Notes under the pieces: model-generated | The model's database searches: none | The model's input: the letters and a program-made list of their open reading frames with translations, nothing else | What the model was told of the DNA's origin: nothing | Shown: one piece after another, positions 9,560-19,738 of the stretch | Layout: each line of letters opens with the position of its first letter | Position numbering within the stretch: the stretch's first letter is position 1 | Source of the DNA: Eubacterium sp. | GTDB taxonomy: Bacteria; Bacillota; Clostridia; Lachnospirales; Lachnospiraceae | NCBI GenBank assembly: GCA_017433825.1 | Contig: JAFRGL010000025.1 | Coordinates: 62,001-126,000 of the forward strand | DNA length: 64,000 nucleotides | Reading direction: 5' to 3' | Position numbers and translations under genes: made by a program

Positions 9560-10225
9560 GTGAGCACTAACAACATTTCCAGTGCGGTCATAAACCGTCT
9601 CCCCAGGTATTACAGGTTCCTTGCGGACCTCTTAAGGGAAGGCGTCGACCGGATTTCCTCCAGCAAGCTCAGCCAGAGAATGGGCGTTACCGCGTCCCAG
9701 ATCCGGCAGGATCTGAATAATTTCGGCGGCTTCGGACTTCAAGGTTATGGCTACAATGTGAAATTTCTTCATGAAGCCATTGGTAAAATCCTCGGGCTGG
9801 ATACGGCCCACAATATGATTATCATCGGTGCAGGCAACCTGGGAAGGGCGCTTGCCAATTATGCTGATTTTGAGAACCTCGGCTTCTTTATCATCAGCCT
9901 TTTTGACTCCAATCCGGAGCTGGAAGGCACTTCGGTGCGGGGTATTCCGGTACGCCGTATGGAAGGACTGGCGGATTTCATTAAAGAAAATCATGTGGAC
10001 ATCGCGCTTCTGTGTCTGCCCAAGTCCTATGCCATCGAAACGGCCCGCATGCTTGTCAGATACGGTATCAAAGCCATCTGGAATTTCGCACATATCGATT
10101 TGGAGCTTTACCTTCCTTCGGACGTCCTTGTTGAAAATGTCCATCTGTCCGAAAGCATTATGAGGCTTTCCTGCAAGATGGCCAGAAAGGATGAATCCGA
10201 AAGACCGGATGCGGAAAATGAATAA
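9560..10225 (+). CDS. rex: Redox-sensing transcriptional repressor Rex
   Basis: A 221-residue Rex protein. The N-terminal winged helix (about residues 1-80) contains SSSKLSQRMGVTASQIRQDL for DNA reading; the Rossmann domain has GAGNLGRALANY, which binds NADH or NAD+. Rex represses fermentation genes when NAD+ is high and lets go when NADH builds up. Translation starts at GTG with AGAGGTGG upstream. The next gene overlaps its end. A candidate Rex operator lies on the promoter of the butyryl-CoA operon at 24170-24187, a known kind of Rex target in Clostridia. Confidence 0.96.
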   Translation: MSTNNISSAVINRLPRYYRFLADLLREGVDRISSSKLSQRMGVTASQIRQDLNNFGGFGLQGYGYNVKFLHEAIGKILGLDTAHNMIIIGAGNLGRALANYADFENLGFFIISLFDSNPELEGTSVRGIPVRRMEGLADFIKENHVDIALLCLPKSYAIETARMLVRYGIKAIWNFAHIDLELYLPSDVLVENVHLSESIMRLSCKMARKDESERPDAENE

Positions 10226-11702
10226 GATACTGACAGCCTCGGAAATGAAATACTGTGATGATGCCAGAATCTCTTCCGGGCTTCCTTCCCTCGTTTTGAT
10301 GGAACGGGCGGCCCTGGCCGTACTGAAGGTCATCCGTGAAAACAGGCTTGATACATCAAAAACGCTTATTCTTGCGGGAAACGGCAACAACGGGGCGGAC
10401 GGCGTGGCCCTGGCCCGGCTTCTGGCGGAAGAAGGAGAGCAGCCCGTTGTTCTTTTAAGCGGAGGCGGAAGCTTTTCCGAACAGATGAAGCAGCAGCTTG
10501 CGGCCCTGGAGTGCTATGGCGTACGGATTGCGCAGGATGATGATTTCAGCAGCAAATCACTGATTGTGGATGCTTTGTTCGGCATCGGACTTTCCAGGGA
10601 TATTACCGGACGGTACGCGGAGATTATCGAAAAGGCGAACAAAAGCCCGGCCGTAAAGGTGGCCGTGGATATTCCTTCCGGTATTTCCGCCGATGACGGC
10701 AGTATCTGCGGCTGCGCGCTGAAAGCGGATATTACCGTAACATTTGCCGCGGCGAAAAGAGGGCACTTCCTCTATCCCGGAAAGGATTACACCGGGGTGC
10801 TTTATATCGAACCTGTGGGTATCCCGATACCGGACATTCCCGAAACGGGAAATGTACGGTCCCTCGGAAAAGACGACCTGAAAAAGCTTCCCGGAAGGCC
10901 TGCTGATTCCCATAAAGGCACCTTCGGCAAACTGCTGGTCGTTGCGGGAAGCAGGGATATCTGCGGCGCTGCATACCTGTCCGCTGCGGCTGCCTTAAAA
11001 ACCGGAGCCGGCATGGTGATGGTTTACACCCACAGCCGGAACCGGACCGCCATCTTGAGCCTGCTTCCGGAAGCCCTCGTGATGACTTACGAGGACAGGG
11101 AAGAGACCATGCGTCTGGAGAATGCCCTGGAATGGGCAGATGCCGCAGTCATCGGCCCCGGCCTTTCCACGGGAAATGATTCGGTAAAGCTTCTGGAACA
11201 TTTCATCGAATACAATACACATCCGGCCATACTGGATGCGGATGCACTGAGCATTCTTGCCGCAGAACCAAGGCTTTTTGACAAAATACATTTTCCGGCG
11301 GTGTTTACGCCGCATATAGGAGAAATGTCAAGGCTCATGGGAAAGCCCGCAGCGGAAATCAAAAAGAATCTGATTGAAACCGCTGTCAGCTATGCGAAGG
11401 ATAAAGGCATAGCCTGTGTGCTGAAGGATGCTGCTACAGTGACGGCATATCCGGACGGGAGGGCTTATTTGAATACCACAGGCACGGACGCCCTGGCAAC
11501 TGCTGGTTCCGGCGACGTGCTGTCAGGAATTCTGGGAAGCTTCCTTATGCAGTATGCGAAAAACACGGACGCATGGGCGGCTTATGCAGTATGTTTCCAC
11601 GAACTTGCCGCTGCAGAAACCGCGCGCCTGTATTCAAAAAGCGGTACCACCGCAAAACTGATTGTCGACACACTTGCATCGTTTTCGTCGGTGCTGGATT
11701 AA
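10218..11702 (+). CDS. nnrD: Bifunctional NAD(P)HX epimerase / ADP-dependent NAD(P)HX dehydratase
   Basis: A 494-residue fusion repairing hydrated NADH and NADPH. The N-terminal epimerase (about 1-210) has GNGNNGADGVALARLL; the C-terminal ribokinase-like dehydratase (about 220-494) has the ATP-binding TAGSGDVLSG near residue 430. The fused order is common in bacteria (NnrE-NnrD, YjeF). I chose the ATG at 10218, overlapping the rex stop by 8 bases, because the family begins with MNKILTASEM-like sequence; in-frame ATGs at 10191 and 10209 are alternatives. Placement after rex pairs a pyridine nucleotide sensor with nucleotide repair. Confidence 0.93.
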   Translation: MNKILTASEMKYCDDARISSGLPSLVLMERAALAVLKVIRENRLDTSKTLILAGNGNNGADGVALARLLAEEGEQPVVLLSGGGSFSEQMKQQLAALECYGVRIAQDDDFSSKSLIVDALFGIGLSRDITGRYAEIIEKANKSPAVKVAVDIPSGISADDGSICGCALKADITVTFAAAKRGHFLYPGKDYTGVLYIEPVGIPIPDIPETGNVRSLGKDDLKKLPGRPADSHKGTFGKLLVVAGSRDICGAAYLSAAAALKTGAGMVMVYTHSRNRTAILSLLPEALVMTYEDREETMRLENALEWADAAVIGPGLSTGNDSVKLLEHFIEYNTHPAILDADALSILAAEPRLFDKIHFPAVFTPHIGEMSRLMGKPAAEIKKNLIETAVSYAKDKGIACVLKDAATVTAYPDGRAYLNTTGTDALATAGSGDVLSGILGSFLMQYAKNTDAWAAYAVCFHELAAAETARLYSKSGTTAKLIVDTLASFSSVLD

Positions 11703-11732
11703 ATAAAGCTAAAAATAAGGAGAACACAAAAA

Positions 11733-12464
11733 ATGTCAGGACATTCCAAATTCGCGAATATTAAACATAAAAAGGAAAGAAACGACGCCAAAAAAGGAAA
11801 AATCTTCACGATTATCGGCCGTGAGCTTGTTATTGCCGTAAAAGAGGGCGGCCCGGACCCGGCCAACAACAGCAAGCTTCGTGATGTCATTGCCAAGGCA
11901 AAAGCCAACAACATGCCCAACGACACCATCGAACGAGGCATTAAGAAGGCTGCGGGCGATTCAAACGCGGACAACTACGAACGCATCACCTACGAAGGAT
12001 ACGGCCCGGGCGGTATCGCCATCATCGTGGAAACGCTGACAGACAATAAAAACCGTACCGCGGCGGATGTCAGAAGCGCCTTTACAAAGGGCAGCGGAAA
12101 TATCGGCACACCCGGCTGCGTATCTTTCATGTTTGACCAGAAGGGCCAGATCATTATTCCGAAGGAAGACTTCGATATGGATTCGGACGAGCTGATGATG
12201 CTGGTGCTTGACGCAGGCGCGGAGGATTTCGAGGAAGAGGAAGACTGTTACGAAGTGCTTACCGATCCGGACAGCTTCTCGGAAGTTCGTGAAAACCTGG
12301 AAAAGCAGGGGATTCCCATGGAAGAAGCGGATATCACCATGATTCCACAGAACTACGTAAAGCTTACGGACGAAACCGCACTTAAAAACCTTCAGAGAAC
12401 GCTTGACCTGCTGGATGACAGTGATGACGTCCAGAACGTATATACCAACCTTGACGAGGATTAA
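11733..12464 (+). CDS. yebC: YebC/PmpR-family protein
   Basis: A 243-residue YebC-type protein with the invariant opening [19 protein letters not shown] and [12 protein letters not shown] in the middle. Family members are described as DNA-binding regulators, and recent work assigns some a role in translation of difficult proline-rich stretches; which applies here is not visible. Notably, a gene with a long proline-rich tail lies 3.5 kb downstream in the same run. AAGGAG precedes the ATG. Length is standard. Confidence 0.95.
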   Translation: MSGHSKFANIKHKKERNDAKKGKIFTIIGRELVIAVKEGGPDPANNSKLRDVIAKAKANNMPNDTIERGIKKAAGDSNADNYERITYEGYGPGGIAIIVETLTDNKNRTAADVRSAFTKGSGNIGTPGCVSFMFDQKGQIIIPKEDFDMDSDELMMLVLDAGAEDFEEEEDCYEVLTDPDSFSEVRENLEKQGIPMEEADITMIPQNYVKLTDETALKNLQRTLDLLDDSDDVQNVYTNLDED

Positions 12465-12473
12465 GGAAAAGAC

Positions 12474-13349
12474 ATGTCCGGCGTGATTTTCCTCGTACTT
12501 GCAGCAGTGCAGGGCGTCGCCGGCGTGCTCCCCATCAGCGGATTCGGACATGTGGTTATCCTGGCCGTGATTTTAGGAGTATCCGGCAGCCTTTCCCCGG
12601 CTGCGGTCGTCATCTTGCATCTGGGAACTGCGGCAGCTGTTGTTTACCAGTTCCGCAGGGATATTCTGAAAACTTTATATTCGGCTGTGGGTATCGCTCA
12701 GGATCTGGCGCACAACCTGAAGCAGTGGATTATCCACCGCAGGGATCCGGAAAACGCGGATTACACCAGGGTACTGGCCGATAATTATTCCAGGCTTCTG
12801 GTTCTTACACTGATTACCACCGTATTTACGGCGCCCGCTGCCATCCTGACTGACAGGATTTCCGCCGCCGGGAACTATTCTGTTCTGCTTGCTGCCTTTG
12901 CCGGCTTTCTGGTGACGGCACTGGTACTGTCCGTTTCTTCACGGACGCTGGCGGATAAAAGAAGCCCGAAGGATGTGTATTTCCGAGATGGCATCCTTAT
13001 CGGCATTTTTGCCGGTTTCGGCATCCTGCCAGGCCTTTCCTGCCTTGCGCTGGTGCAGGCGGGAACCTTCCTGTGCGGTTTTTCCGATAAATTCTCCCGG
13101 AGAACGGTTTATATTCTCATGCTTCCCGCCATTTTCGGAAGCCTTGTCTATTACGGTATTACCGGAAGACTGGTATCCTTCGGTACGCCGGCGGGTTTCA
13201 TTGTACTGGGCGTTGTAATCTGTGCATTTGCAGGCATTGTTACCTGCAAACTTGTCTTTCCGCAGATGGGAAGGGAGAACAGCAGACGTGCTGCGTGGTA
13301 TGCCGTGGGGGCGGCGGCAGCATCTCTGATCGTGTATTTTGTGAAATAA
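12474..13349 (+). CDS. UppP/BacA-like membrane protein lacking catalytic residues
   Basis: A 291-residue polytopic membrane protein (about 8 hydrophobic segments) of the undecaprenyl pyrophosphate phosphatase fold. In active UppP the first motif reads roughly QGxTEFLPxSSxGH; here it is QGVAGVLPISGFGH, so the essential glutamate is Gly17 and the double serine is Gly-Phe, while His26 stays. The second motif PGxSRSxxT reads PGLSCLALVQ, so the arginine is Cys190. By family knowledge these changes should abolish normal phosphatase chemistry. It starts 9 bases after yebC and lies just before ftsK. It may transport or bind a lipid, or be a structural paralogue; a standard uppP is expected elsewhere in the genome. 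Confidence 0.75.
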   Translation: MSGVIFLVLAAVQGVAGVLPISGFGHVVILAVILGVSGSLSPAAVVILHLGTAAAVVYQFRRDILKTLYSAVGIAQDLAHNLKQWIIHRRDPENADYTRVLADNYSRLLVLTLITTVFTAPAAILTDRISAAGNYSVLLAAFAGFLVTALVLSVSSRTLADKRSPKDVYFRDGILIGIFAGFGILPGLSCLALVQAGTFLCGFSDKFSRRTVYILMLPAIFGSLVYYGITGRLVSFGTPAGFIVLGVVICAFAGIVTCKLVFPQMGRENSRRAAWYAVGAAAASLIVYFVK

Positions 13350-13400
13350 AATGAACTGTCTGAGGGGTTCCAGCAACATTTAAAAGGGAGTGTGTTTCAT

Positions 13401-16010
13401 TTGGCTGAGACAAAGAAAAATAACGGAAAGAAAAATACCGTTAAGAAAACGCCGGTGAAGGATACAAATAAGGAAACACCGGAGAATCTGGAAAAAGAAG
13501 CAATATGGAAACGGGATATTACCTTCCTTATTATCTTCGGCGTTGCCGTGCTTCTGATGCTTTCCAATTTTGGTATCTGCGGCGTTATCGGCCGGGGACT
13601 TAAGTTTTTCTTCTTCTGCCTGTTCGGCGCGGCAGCTTACGCCTTCCCCTTCGTGCTTTTCGCAGGGGCGGTTTACTATGTCATTAACCGGAAAAAGAAA
13701 CGGCTGAAAAGGACCTACATCGGCCTTTGCGGCCTTTTTCTGCTGGCCTGCGCGCTCCTGCAGATGATTTCCGTTGATGATCCTGCGGGCATGAAGATTT
13801 CGGATATCTTCACCTACGGTCCTCTTTACAACTACGGCGGCGGTTTCTTCGGCGGAATTATCGCCAAGGCACTGGCCGGCGGCTTGGGAAGGGCAGGCGC
13901 GTATGTCGTCATTATTATCGGTATTGTTATTTTTGCCATCATCCTGACCCAGCGTCCCCTGGTTTCTGAAGCGAAAAAGAAGGGAACGGAAGTATATAAG
14001 GATGCCAGGCAGAAGGTCAAAGAGGCAAAAGAAAGAAGGGAAGAGATCAGAAAAGCCAATGCTGAGGCTGTTCAGAAGCCTGTCCTGGATTTCGAAGATC
14101 TGGATGAGGAAGACAACGGACAGTATGCATTTAACGTACGGCATGAGATAACCTCAACAGAAGCCAAATCCGGGCCCGGTCCGGTTGTAACCAATATTAC
14201 TGCCAGCCCGGAGAGAAAGAAAACCTCCAGGCCTGCCGCAAGCCTGGAGATTCCGCCGTTCCTGAAAGGCTACGGCCTGAAGCCCTTTGACAATCAGAAG
14301 GAGGAAACACCCGCACCCGCCATGCCTGCAGAGGCTGAAGTGCGTCCGGCTGCTGAAAAAAGGCAGGCTCCCGCGGAAGAACCGGTGACAGAACCGGTTA
14401 ACCATTCTGAAGCTTCCGAAACGCCCGCCGTACGGAAAGGCGCCGCAAGGCCAAGGTCTTCACAGGAAGAGATTGCGGAAGGCATAGAGGAAGTGTCAAA
14501 AGAAATCGCCGGGGAGGCGGTAAAGGCCGCTCCCGTATACCAGCTTCCGCCTCTTTCCCTCCTGAATGCCGGTGGGGGCGTAAACCAGAATCTTATGAAC
14601 GCCCAGGTTCAGGAAACTGCGGACAAGCTGCAGAAAACCCTGGACAGCTTTGGCGTAGCCGCAAAAGTTACCGGCTTTTCCTGCGGACCCACGGTAACCA
14701 GATATGAACTGGCGCCGGAACAGGGCGTTAAAGTAAGCCGAATCATCAGCCTCGCCGATGATATCAAGCTGAACCTGGCGACTGCGGACATCCGTATCGA
14801 AGCGCCGATTCCGGGAAAAGCCGCGGTAGGCATCGAAGTGCCGAACCAGACCAATGCCAGCGTAGCGTTAAGCGACCTGCTGCGTTCCGATGAATTCAGG
14901 AACTTCAAATCAAAGCTTGCCTTTGCCGTGGGCGTAGACCTCGCGGGCAAGATTGTAGTCACGGATATTGCCAAAATGCCGCATCTTCTGATTGCCGGCG
15001 CTACAGGCAGCGGCAAATCCGTCTGTATTAATACGCTTATTTTAAGCCTGCTTTACAAAGCCACGCCTGATGAGGTCAAATTCCTGATGATTGACCCGAA
15101 GGTTGTGGAGCTGCAGATATTTAATGATATTCCGCATCTGCTTATCCCTGTGGTGACCGATCCGAAGAAGGCCGCCGGTGCCTTAAACTGGGCCGTAACC
15201 GAAATGAGCAGAAGGTACAATCTTTTTGCCGAATTTAATGTAAAGGATCTTTCATCCTACAACACAAAGGCGAAATCCCTGCAGGGACTGGCCGGTGAAG
15301 GTGAAAAGGATCCCGAAATTCTTCCCCAGATTGTCATTATCATCGACGAGCTGGCCGATTTGATGATGACTTCTCCCCAGGAAGTAGAAGACGCCATCTG
15401 CCGCCTGGCCCAGCTGGCCAGGGCTGCGGGACTGCATCTTGTTATTGCCACGCAGAGGCCTTCCGTCAATGTCATCACCGGCCTTATCAATGCAAATATG
15501 CCTTCCAGAATTGCCCTTTCCGTTACCAGCGGTACGGATTCCAGGGTTATTATCGATATGGTCGGCGCCGAAAAGCTGCTGGGTAAGGGCGATATGCTGT
15601 TTTACCCGCAGGGCTATGCCAAACCCGCAAGGGTGCAGGGCGCTTTCATCTCCGATGATGAAATTGCAAAAGTGGTAGATTTCCTTAAGAGCCAGCGGCC
15701 GGAAGATTCAGTATCCTATGACGCAAAGATACAGTTTTCCGTGGACAATTCTTCGTCTGCAGACGGCGGTTCCGCCGCAGCGGATGACAGGGATCCCTAT
15801 TTCTTTGACGCAGGTAAATTTATTATCGAGAAAGACAAAGCCTCTATCGGCATGCTGCAGCGCATGTTCAAGATAGGGTTTAACCGCGCTGCCCGGATTA
15901 TGGATCAGCTGTGCGAAGCAGGCGTAGTCGGCGAGGAAGAAGGCACCAAGCCGAGACGCATCCTGATGACGGCAGCGGAATTTGAAGAATATACGAAGGA
16001 GAACAAATGA
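13401..16010 (+). CDS. ftsK: DNA translocase FtsK/SpoIIIE
   Basis: An 869-residue septal DNA pump that clears chromosomal DNA during division or sporulation. The N-terminal 200 residues hold about four membrane helices, followed by a Pro-, Glu- and Ala-rich linker (about 210-390), then the motor with Walker A GATGSGKS near residue 533 and Walker [13 protein letters not shown]. The last 65 residues form the winged-helix gamma domain that reads orienting sequences. The start is likely TTG at 13401, 10 bases after AGGGAG, giving a typical MAETKK opening; a GTG at 13392 sits too close to that site. Its stop overlaps the next gene by four bases. Confidence 0.93.
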   Translation: MAETKKNNGKKNTVKKTPVKDTNKETPENLEKEAIWKRDITFLIIFGVAVLLMLSNFGICGVIGRGLKFFFFCLFGAAAYAFPFVLFAGAVYYVINRKKKRLKRTYIGLCGLFLLACALLQMISVDDPAGMKISDIFTYGPLYNYGGGFFGGIIAKALAGGLGRAGAYVVIIIGIVIFAIILTQRPLVSEAKKKGTEVYKDARQKVKEAKERREEIRKANAEAVQKPVLDFEDLDEEDNGQYAFNVRHEITSTEAKSGPGPVVTNITASPERKKTSRPAASLEIPPFLKGYGLKPFDNQKEETPAPAMPAEAEVRPAAEKRQAPAEEPVTEPVNHSEASETPAVRKGAARPRSSQEEIAEGIEEVSKEIAGEAVKAAPVYQLPPLSLLNAGGGVNQNLMNAQVQETADKLQKTLDSFGVAAKVTGFSCGPTVTRYELAPEQGVKVSRIISLADDIKLNLATADIRIEAPIPGKAAVGIEVPNQTNASVALSDLLRSDEFRNFKSKLAFAVGVDLAGKIVVTDIAKMPHLLIAGATGSGKSVCINTLILSLLYKATPDEVKFLMIDPKVVELQIFNDIPHLLIPVVTDPKKAAGALNWAVTEMSRRYNLFAEFNVKDLSSYNTKAKSLQGLAGEGEKDPEILPQIVIIIDELADLMMTSPQEVEDAICRLAQLARAAGLHLVIATQRPSVNVITGLINANMPSRIALSVTSGTDSRVIIDMVGAEKLLGKGDMLFYPQGYAKPARVQGAFISDDEIAKVVDFLKSQRPEDSVSYDAKIQFSVDNSSSADGGSAAADDRDPYFFDAGKFIIEKDKASIGMLQRMFKIGFNRAARIMDQLCEAGVVGEEEGTKPRRILMTAAEFEEYTKENK

Positions 16011-17404
16011 TTAGAATATGTCCCAACTGCGGAGCGGAGGTGCCGCCGGGGGATGTCTTCTGCCCGGTCTGCGCGGAAGAAATTCAGCTTGTTCCCGACT
16101 ATGATTCCATCTCCAACCGTATAAGGGAAAGAGAGATGCACGAACAGGAGGAACAGCGGAAAAAAGCCGAAGCCCTCCTCCGCGCTAAAAAAGAAGAAGA
16201 ACGTAAAAGAGCCAGAAGACGCAGGAGAATCCTGACGGCTGTTATCTGTATCATCATCATAATGGCTGTGGTATTCATACTCGGCTACCGTTACCTGAAC
16301 CATAAGGATTCCGAGTTTGAAAACCTGTACCAGAAAGCCAAAACAGAATACCAGGCCCAGAATTATCAGGAAGCCTATGACGTGATAAATGAAGCGCTGG
16401 CCAAGGATCCGGAAAGCATTTCCGCCCGAATTCTTAAAGCCCAGATTGCGAAAACGCTGGGCAAAGCAGATGAAGCGGAAAGCCTTCTCCTGGATGTAAT
16501 TGCGGAAAAGCCCTCCAGTAAAGATGCTTACCGGGAAATACTGGACATTTACATGAATGAAGGCGCGTTCGAACAGATGCGCGACCTCATGGCGGCATGC
16601 ACAGATTCATCCATCCGGATGGCTTTTGCCGAATACATCTGCTCCGAGCCGGTGTTCAGCATTGCGCCGGGCGAATATACAAGGGAGCTGGATGTGCATC
16701 TTTCATCCGAAAACGATGCGGTCATTTATTTTACGGCCGACGGCAGCGAACCGGACGAAAAAGCGCAGCTTTATGAAGGCACCATTCATTTAATCAACGG
16801 CGAAACGACCATTAACGCGGTTGCCATCAAACCGAACGGCATACGCAGTACGGTTTCTTCCGGTATGTATACGGTGAAAACCAGCGGCCTGAATCCGCCG
16901 GAAGTAACTCCGGCAAGCGGCAATTACCAGTCTGTCGAGCCGGAGAAAATTATGGTAATCGTACCGGTCGGCTGCACCTGTTATTACACCTTTGACAAGA
17001 GAGCCACGCGGACAGACGAAGTATATACCGGCCCCGTAGACATGCCGGAAGGCAGTCATATTTTCTACTGCTTCATTATTGACGGTGCAGGTGAAGTAAG
17101 CCAGCAGACCATACGAACCTATGTGTTCCGTAAGCTGGCGCCGACACCCACACCTACGCCCGAACCTACGGAAACGCCCACACCCACACCTTCACCTACC
17201 GCGAAGCCGACTGCGACACCCACACCTACGCCGGCACCCACGGAAGAACCGACACCGGAACCGACAGAAGAACCGACACCGGAACCGACGGAAGAACCGA
17301 CGCCGGAGCCTACGGAAGAACCGACGCCGGAACCGACGGAAGAACCGACCCCGGAGCCCACCGTGGAACCGGATAATCCGGACGGTGAAGAAGGAGGAAA
17401 CTAA
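16007..17404 (+). CDS. Zinc-ribbon, TPR and CHB_HEX_C-like membrane protein with Pro-Thr tail
   Basis: A 465-residue protein. Residues 5-22 form a zinc ribbon (CPNC and CPVC); about 35-74 is a very basic helix; 75-97 is a membrane segment; about 105-210 resembles TPR repeats; about 215-290 resembles the chitobiase C-terminal (Fn3-associated) beta domain ([11 protein letters not shown]), with a second, weaker copy to about 375; the remainder is Pro-Thr-Glu rich. With the ribbon inside, the TPR and beta domains would face outside and the tail could span the wall. ATGA coupling with ftsK suggests shared expression and perhaps a division-site role. Function is unknown. Confidence 0.8.
   Translation: MIRICPNCGAEVPPGDVFCPVCAEEIQLVPDYDSISNRIREREMHEQEEQRKKAEALLRAKKEEERKRARRRRRILTAVICIIIIMAVVFILGYRYLNHKDSEFENLYQKAKTEYQAQNYQEAYDVINEALAKDPESISARILKAQIAKTLGKADEAESLLLDVIAEKPSSKDAYREILDIYMNEGAFEQMRDLMAACTDSSIRMAFAEYICSEPVFSIAPGEYTRELDVHLSSENDAVIYFTADGSEPDEKAQLYEGTIHLINGETTINAVAIKPNGIRSTVSSGMYTVKTSGLNPPEVTPASGNYQSVEPEKIMVIVPVGCTCYYTFDKRATRTDEVYTGPVDMPEGSHIFYCFIIDGAGEVSQQTIRTYVFRKLAPTPTPTPEPTETPTPTPSPTAKPTATPTPTPAPTEEPTPEPTEEPTPEPTEEPTPEPTEEPTPEPTEEPTPEPTVEPDNPDGEEGGN
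17243..17362 (+). repeat. Five tandem 24-base repeats coding EEPTPEPT
   Basis: Five copies of a 24-base unit, residues 413-452 of the gene, with silent third-base differences (aca, acg, acc), so the peptide is kept more strictly than the DNA. Copy number is prone to change by slippage. Confidence 0.9.
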
Positions 17405-17451
17405 TATATAAACTGGCCTGAATGCATTATATCAGGCGGAAAGGAAGCTTC

Positions 17452-18336
17452 ATGTATCCTGTATTATCCAAAGAAAAGCTTTCCGAAAACATTTACCGTT
17501 TTGTTGTGGAAGCGGAGAACGTATCCCGGCATTGTCTTCCGGGACAGTTCCTGATTGTCAAAACCTTTGAGAACTCTGAACGTATTCCTCTCACCATCTG
17601 TGATTATGACAGGGAGAAGAAGACGGTGACAATCGTTGTCCAGACTGCCGGCTTTTCCACTCAGTTGATGACAGATCTTAAAGAGGGAGACGCGTTTTAC
17701 GACGTTGTCGGGCCTTTGGGAAAACCATCAGAGCTGACCGGACAGACACCGGAAGAACTGGCAGAAAAGAAGATCGTCTTTGTGGCCGGCGGCGTCGGAA
17801 CGGCACCGGTATATCCCCAGGTGAAATGGCTTTATGAGCGGGGTGTGAAGTGTGACGTCATCATCGGTGCGAAAAACAAAGACCTGGTCATTATGGAAGA
17901 TGAGTTCAAAGACATCTGCAACCTGTATATCACTACGGACGACGGTTCCTACGGCAGGAACGGTATGGTCACGAAAGCTCTGGAAGATCTGGTTCAGGAA
18001 GGGAAACAGTATGATCTTTGCATTGCCATCGGACCGATGATTATGATGAAGTTCGTCTGCATTCTTACAAAGAAGCTTTCCATTCCCACAATTGTAAGCA
18101 TGAATCCCATTATGGTTGACGGTACCGGCATGTGCGGTGCATGCCGTCTGACAGTGGGAGACGAGGTGAAATTTGCCTGTGTTGACGGCCCGGAGTTTGA
18201 CGGCCATCTGGTGAATTTTGATGAAGCCATGAAAAGGCAGCAGATCTATAAAACCGAAGAAGGCAGGGCCATGCTGGCGGCAAAAGAAGGAAAGACCCAC
18301 CATGGCGGCTGCGGCAATTGCGGAGGTGAAGAATAA
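17452..18336 (+). CDS. nfnA: Sulfide/dihydroorotate dehydrogenase-like FAD/NAD-binding subunit (NfnA-like)
   Basis: A 294-residue ferredoxin-NADP reductase-fold subunit. An FAD domain (RIPLTICDYD) is followed by a nucleotide domain with FVAGGVGTAPVYPQ and a C-terminal [2Fe-2S]-type cysteine set, GTGMCGACRLTVGDEVKFAC. With the next gene it matches NfnAB, the complex that bifurcates electrons between NADH, ferredoxin and NADPH. The ATG at 17452 follows AAGGAAG; an in-frame ATG 30 bases upstream lacks a site. A short inverted repeat (GCCTGA/TCAGGC, 17416-17437) lies just before. Its last base overlaps the next start. The same subunit can pair with glutamate synthase-like proteins, hence some uncertainty in substrate. 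Confidence 0.88.
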   Translation: MYPVLSKEKLSENIYRFVVEAENVSRHCLPGQFLIVKTFENSERIPLTICDYDREKKTVTIVVQTAGFSTQLMTDLKEGDAFYDVVGPLGKPSELTGQTPEELAEKKIVFVAGGVGTAPVYPQVKWLYERGVKCDVIIGAKNKDLVIMEDEFKDICNLYITTDDGSYGRNGMVTKALEDLVQEGKQYDLCIAIGPMIMMKFVCILTKKLSIPTIVSMNPIMVDGTGMCGACRLTVGDEVKFACVDGPEFDGHLVNFDEAMKRQQIYKTEEGRAMLAAKEGKTHHGGCGNCGGEE

Positions 18337-19730
18337 TGGCTGATATGATGAAAAAGGTTCCGGTACGTGAACAGGACCCGAAAGTAAGAGCGGCAAACTT
18401 TGAAGAAGTCTGCCTCGGATATAATGAAGAAGAAGCTGTTGCTGAAGCGGAAAGATGCCTGAACTGCAAGAATCCCAAATGTGTGACCGGCTGCCCGGTG
18501 AGCATTGATATTCCCGGATTTATCTCTGAGATTAAAGAAAAGAATTTTGAAAAGGCCTATGAAGTTTTAAGCCTTTCCACCTCCCTTCCGGCCGTATGCG
18601 GCAGGGTCTGTCCCCAGGAAAGCCAGTGCGAAGGCAAATGCATCCGCGGAATCGCGGGCGAAGCGGTATCCATCGGCAAGCTGGAACGTTTTGCAGCGGA
18701 CTGGGCAAAGAGCCAGGGCATCGGCCCGAAAAAACCGGAGAAGACCAACGGCCATAAGGCAGCCGTCATCGGTTCAGGCCCCGCAGGCCTTACCTGTGCC
18801 GGTGAACTCGCAAAAATGGGCTATGAAGTGACCATTTTCGAGGCGCTTCACAAAGCCGGCGGCGTTTTGAGCTACGGAATTCCGCAGTTCAGGCTGCCCA
18901 AGGATACCGTTGTGGACCCGGAAGTGCAGAATGTTATTTCCCTCGGTGTGGAAATCAAAACAAATATGATTGCCGGACGTTCTGTTACCGTTGACGAGCT
19001 CTTCGATGACGGCTTTGAAGCTGTCTTTATCGGTTCCGGCGCGGGCCTTCCCATGTTCATGGGCATTCCCGGCGAAAATGCCAACGGCGTATTCTCCGCC
19101 AATGAATACCTGACCAGGGTTAATCTGATGAAGGCCTACAGGGACGACTATGATACCCCGGTTATCAGGGGTAAAAAGGTTGTAGTCGTAGGCGGCGGCA
19201 ATGTGGCGATGGATGCGGCCAGGACAGCTCTCCGCCTCGGAGCGGAAACCTATATTGTATACCGCAGAAGCGAGAAAGAGCTTCCCGCCAGAGCGGAAGA
19301 AGTGGAGCATGCGAAAGAGGAAGGCATCAATTTCCGGCTTCTTACAAACCCGGTGGAAATCCTCCAGGACGAAAACGGCTGGGTTTCCGGTATCCGCGTT
19401 ATCCGGATGGAACTGGGCGAGCCCGACGCTTCCGGAAGGAGAAGGCCGGTCGAGGTACCCGGCAGCGAATTTGAAATCGAAGCCGATACGGTCATCATGG
19501 CCCTGGGAACCACACCCAACCCTATGATTTCCGAAAGCACCCCCGGACTTGAAATCAACAGAAAGAAATGTATCGTGACGGATGAGGCAACCGGCCGGAC
19601 GTCCAGGGAAGGCGTCTTTGCGGGCGGCGACGCGGCTACAGGCTCCGCCACGGTTATCCTGGCCATGGGCGCAGGCAAGGCTGCCGCAGCTGCCATGGAC
19701 GAATATATCAGGAATAAAAATCAGGCATAG
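18336..19730 (+). CDS. nfnB: NADPH-dependent glutamate synthase-like subunit (NfnB/GltD-like)
   Basis: A 464-residue flavoprotein. The N-terminal 140 residues hold the paired cluster cysteines (CLNCKNPKCVTGCPVSIDIP, then CGRVCPQESQCEGKC); next is the FAD site GSGPAGLTCAGELA and an NADPH-type Rossmann motif GGGNVAMDAARTAL. This is the large subunit pattern of NfnAB and the small subunit pattern of glutamate synthase; the adjoining NfnA-like gene and absence of a gltB-type gene favour NfnAB. The ATG shares a base with the previous stop (TAATG), so translation is coupled. It links NADPH, NADH and ferredoxin pools, fitting the Rex and butyryl-CoA genes in the window. Confidence 0.88.
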   Translation: MADMMKKVPVREQDPKVRAANFEEVCLGYNEEEAVAEAERCLNCKNPKCVTGCPVSIDIPGFISEIKEKNFEKAYEVLSLSTSLPAVCGRVCPQESQCEGKCIRGIAGEAVSIGKLERFAADWAKSQGIGPKKPEKTNGHKAAVIGSGPAGLTCAGELAKMGYEVTIFEALHKAGGVLSYGIPQFRLPKDTVVDPEVQNVISLGVEIKTNMIAGRSVTVDELFDDGFEAVFIGSGAGLPMFMGIPGENANGVFSANEYLTRVNLMKAYRDDYDTPVIRGKKVVVVGGGNVAMDAARTALRLGAETYIVYRRSEKELPARAEEVEHAKEEGINFRLLTNPVEILQDENGWVSGIRVIRMELGEPDASGRRRPVEVPGSEFEIEADTVIMALGTTPNPMISESTPGLEINRKKCIVTDEATGRTSREGVFAGGDAATGSATVILAMGAGKAAAAAMDEYIRNKNQA

Positions 19731-19738
19731 GAGGCATT

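Noticed and set aside
17119..17361. Gly-Ser-Val repeat protein on the minus strand
   Set aside because: Reverse reading of the EEPTPEPT repeat; the plus-strand gene has silent third-base variation showing that it is the coding strand.
17243..17362. CRISPR-like array
   Set aside because: The 24-base units are directly tandem without spacers and are coding.
17416..17437. Terminator before nfnA
   Set aside because: Six-base arms without any T tract and only a short gap inside the gene run.
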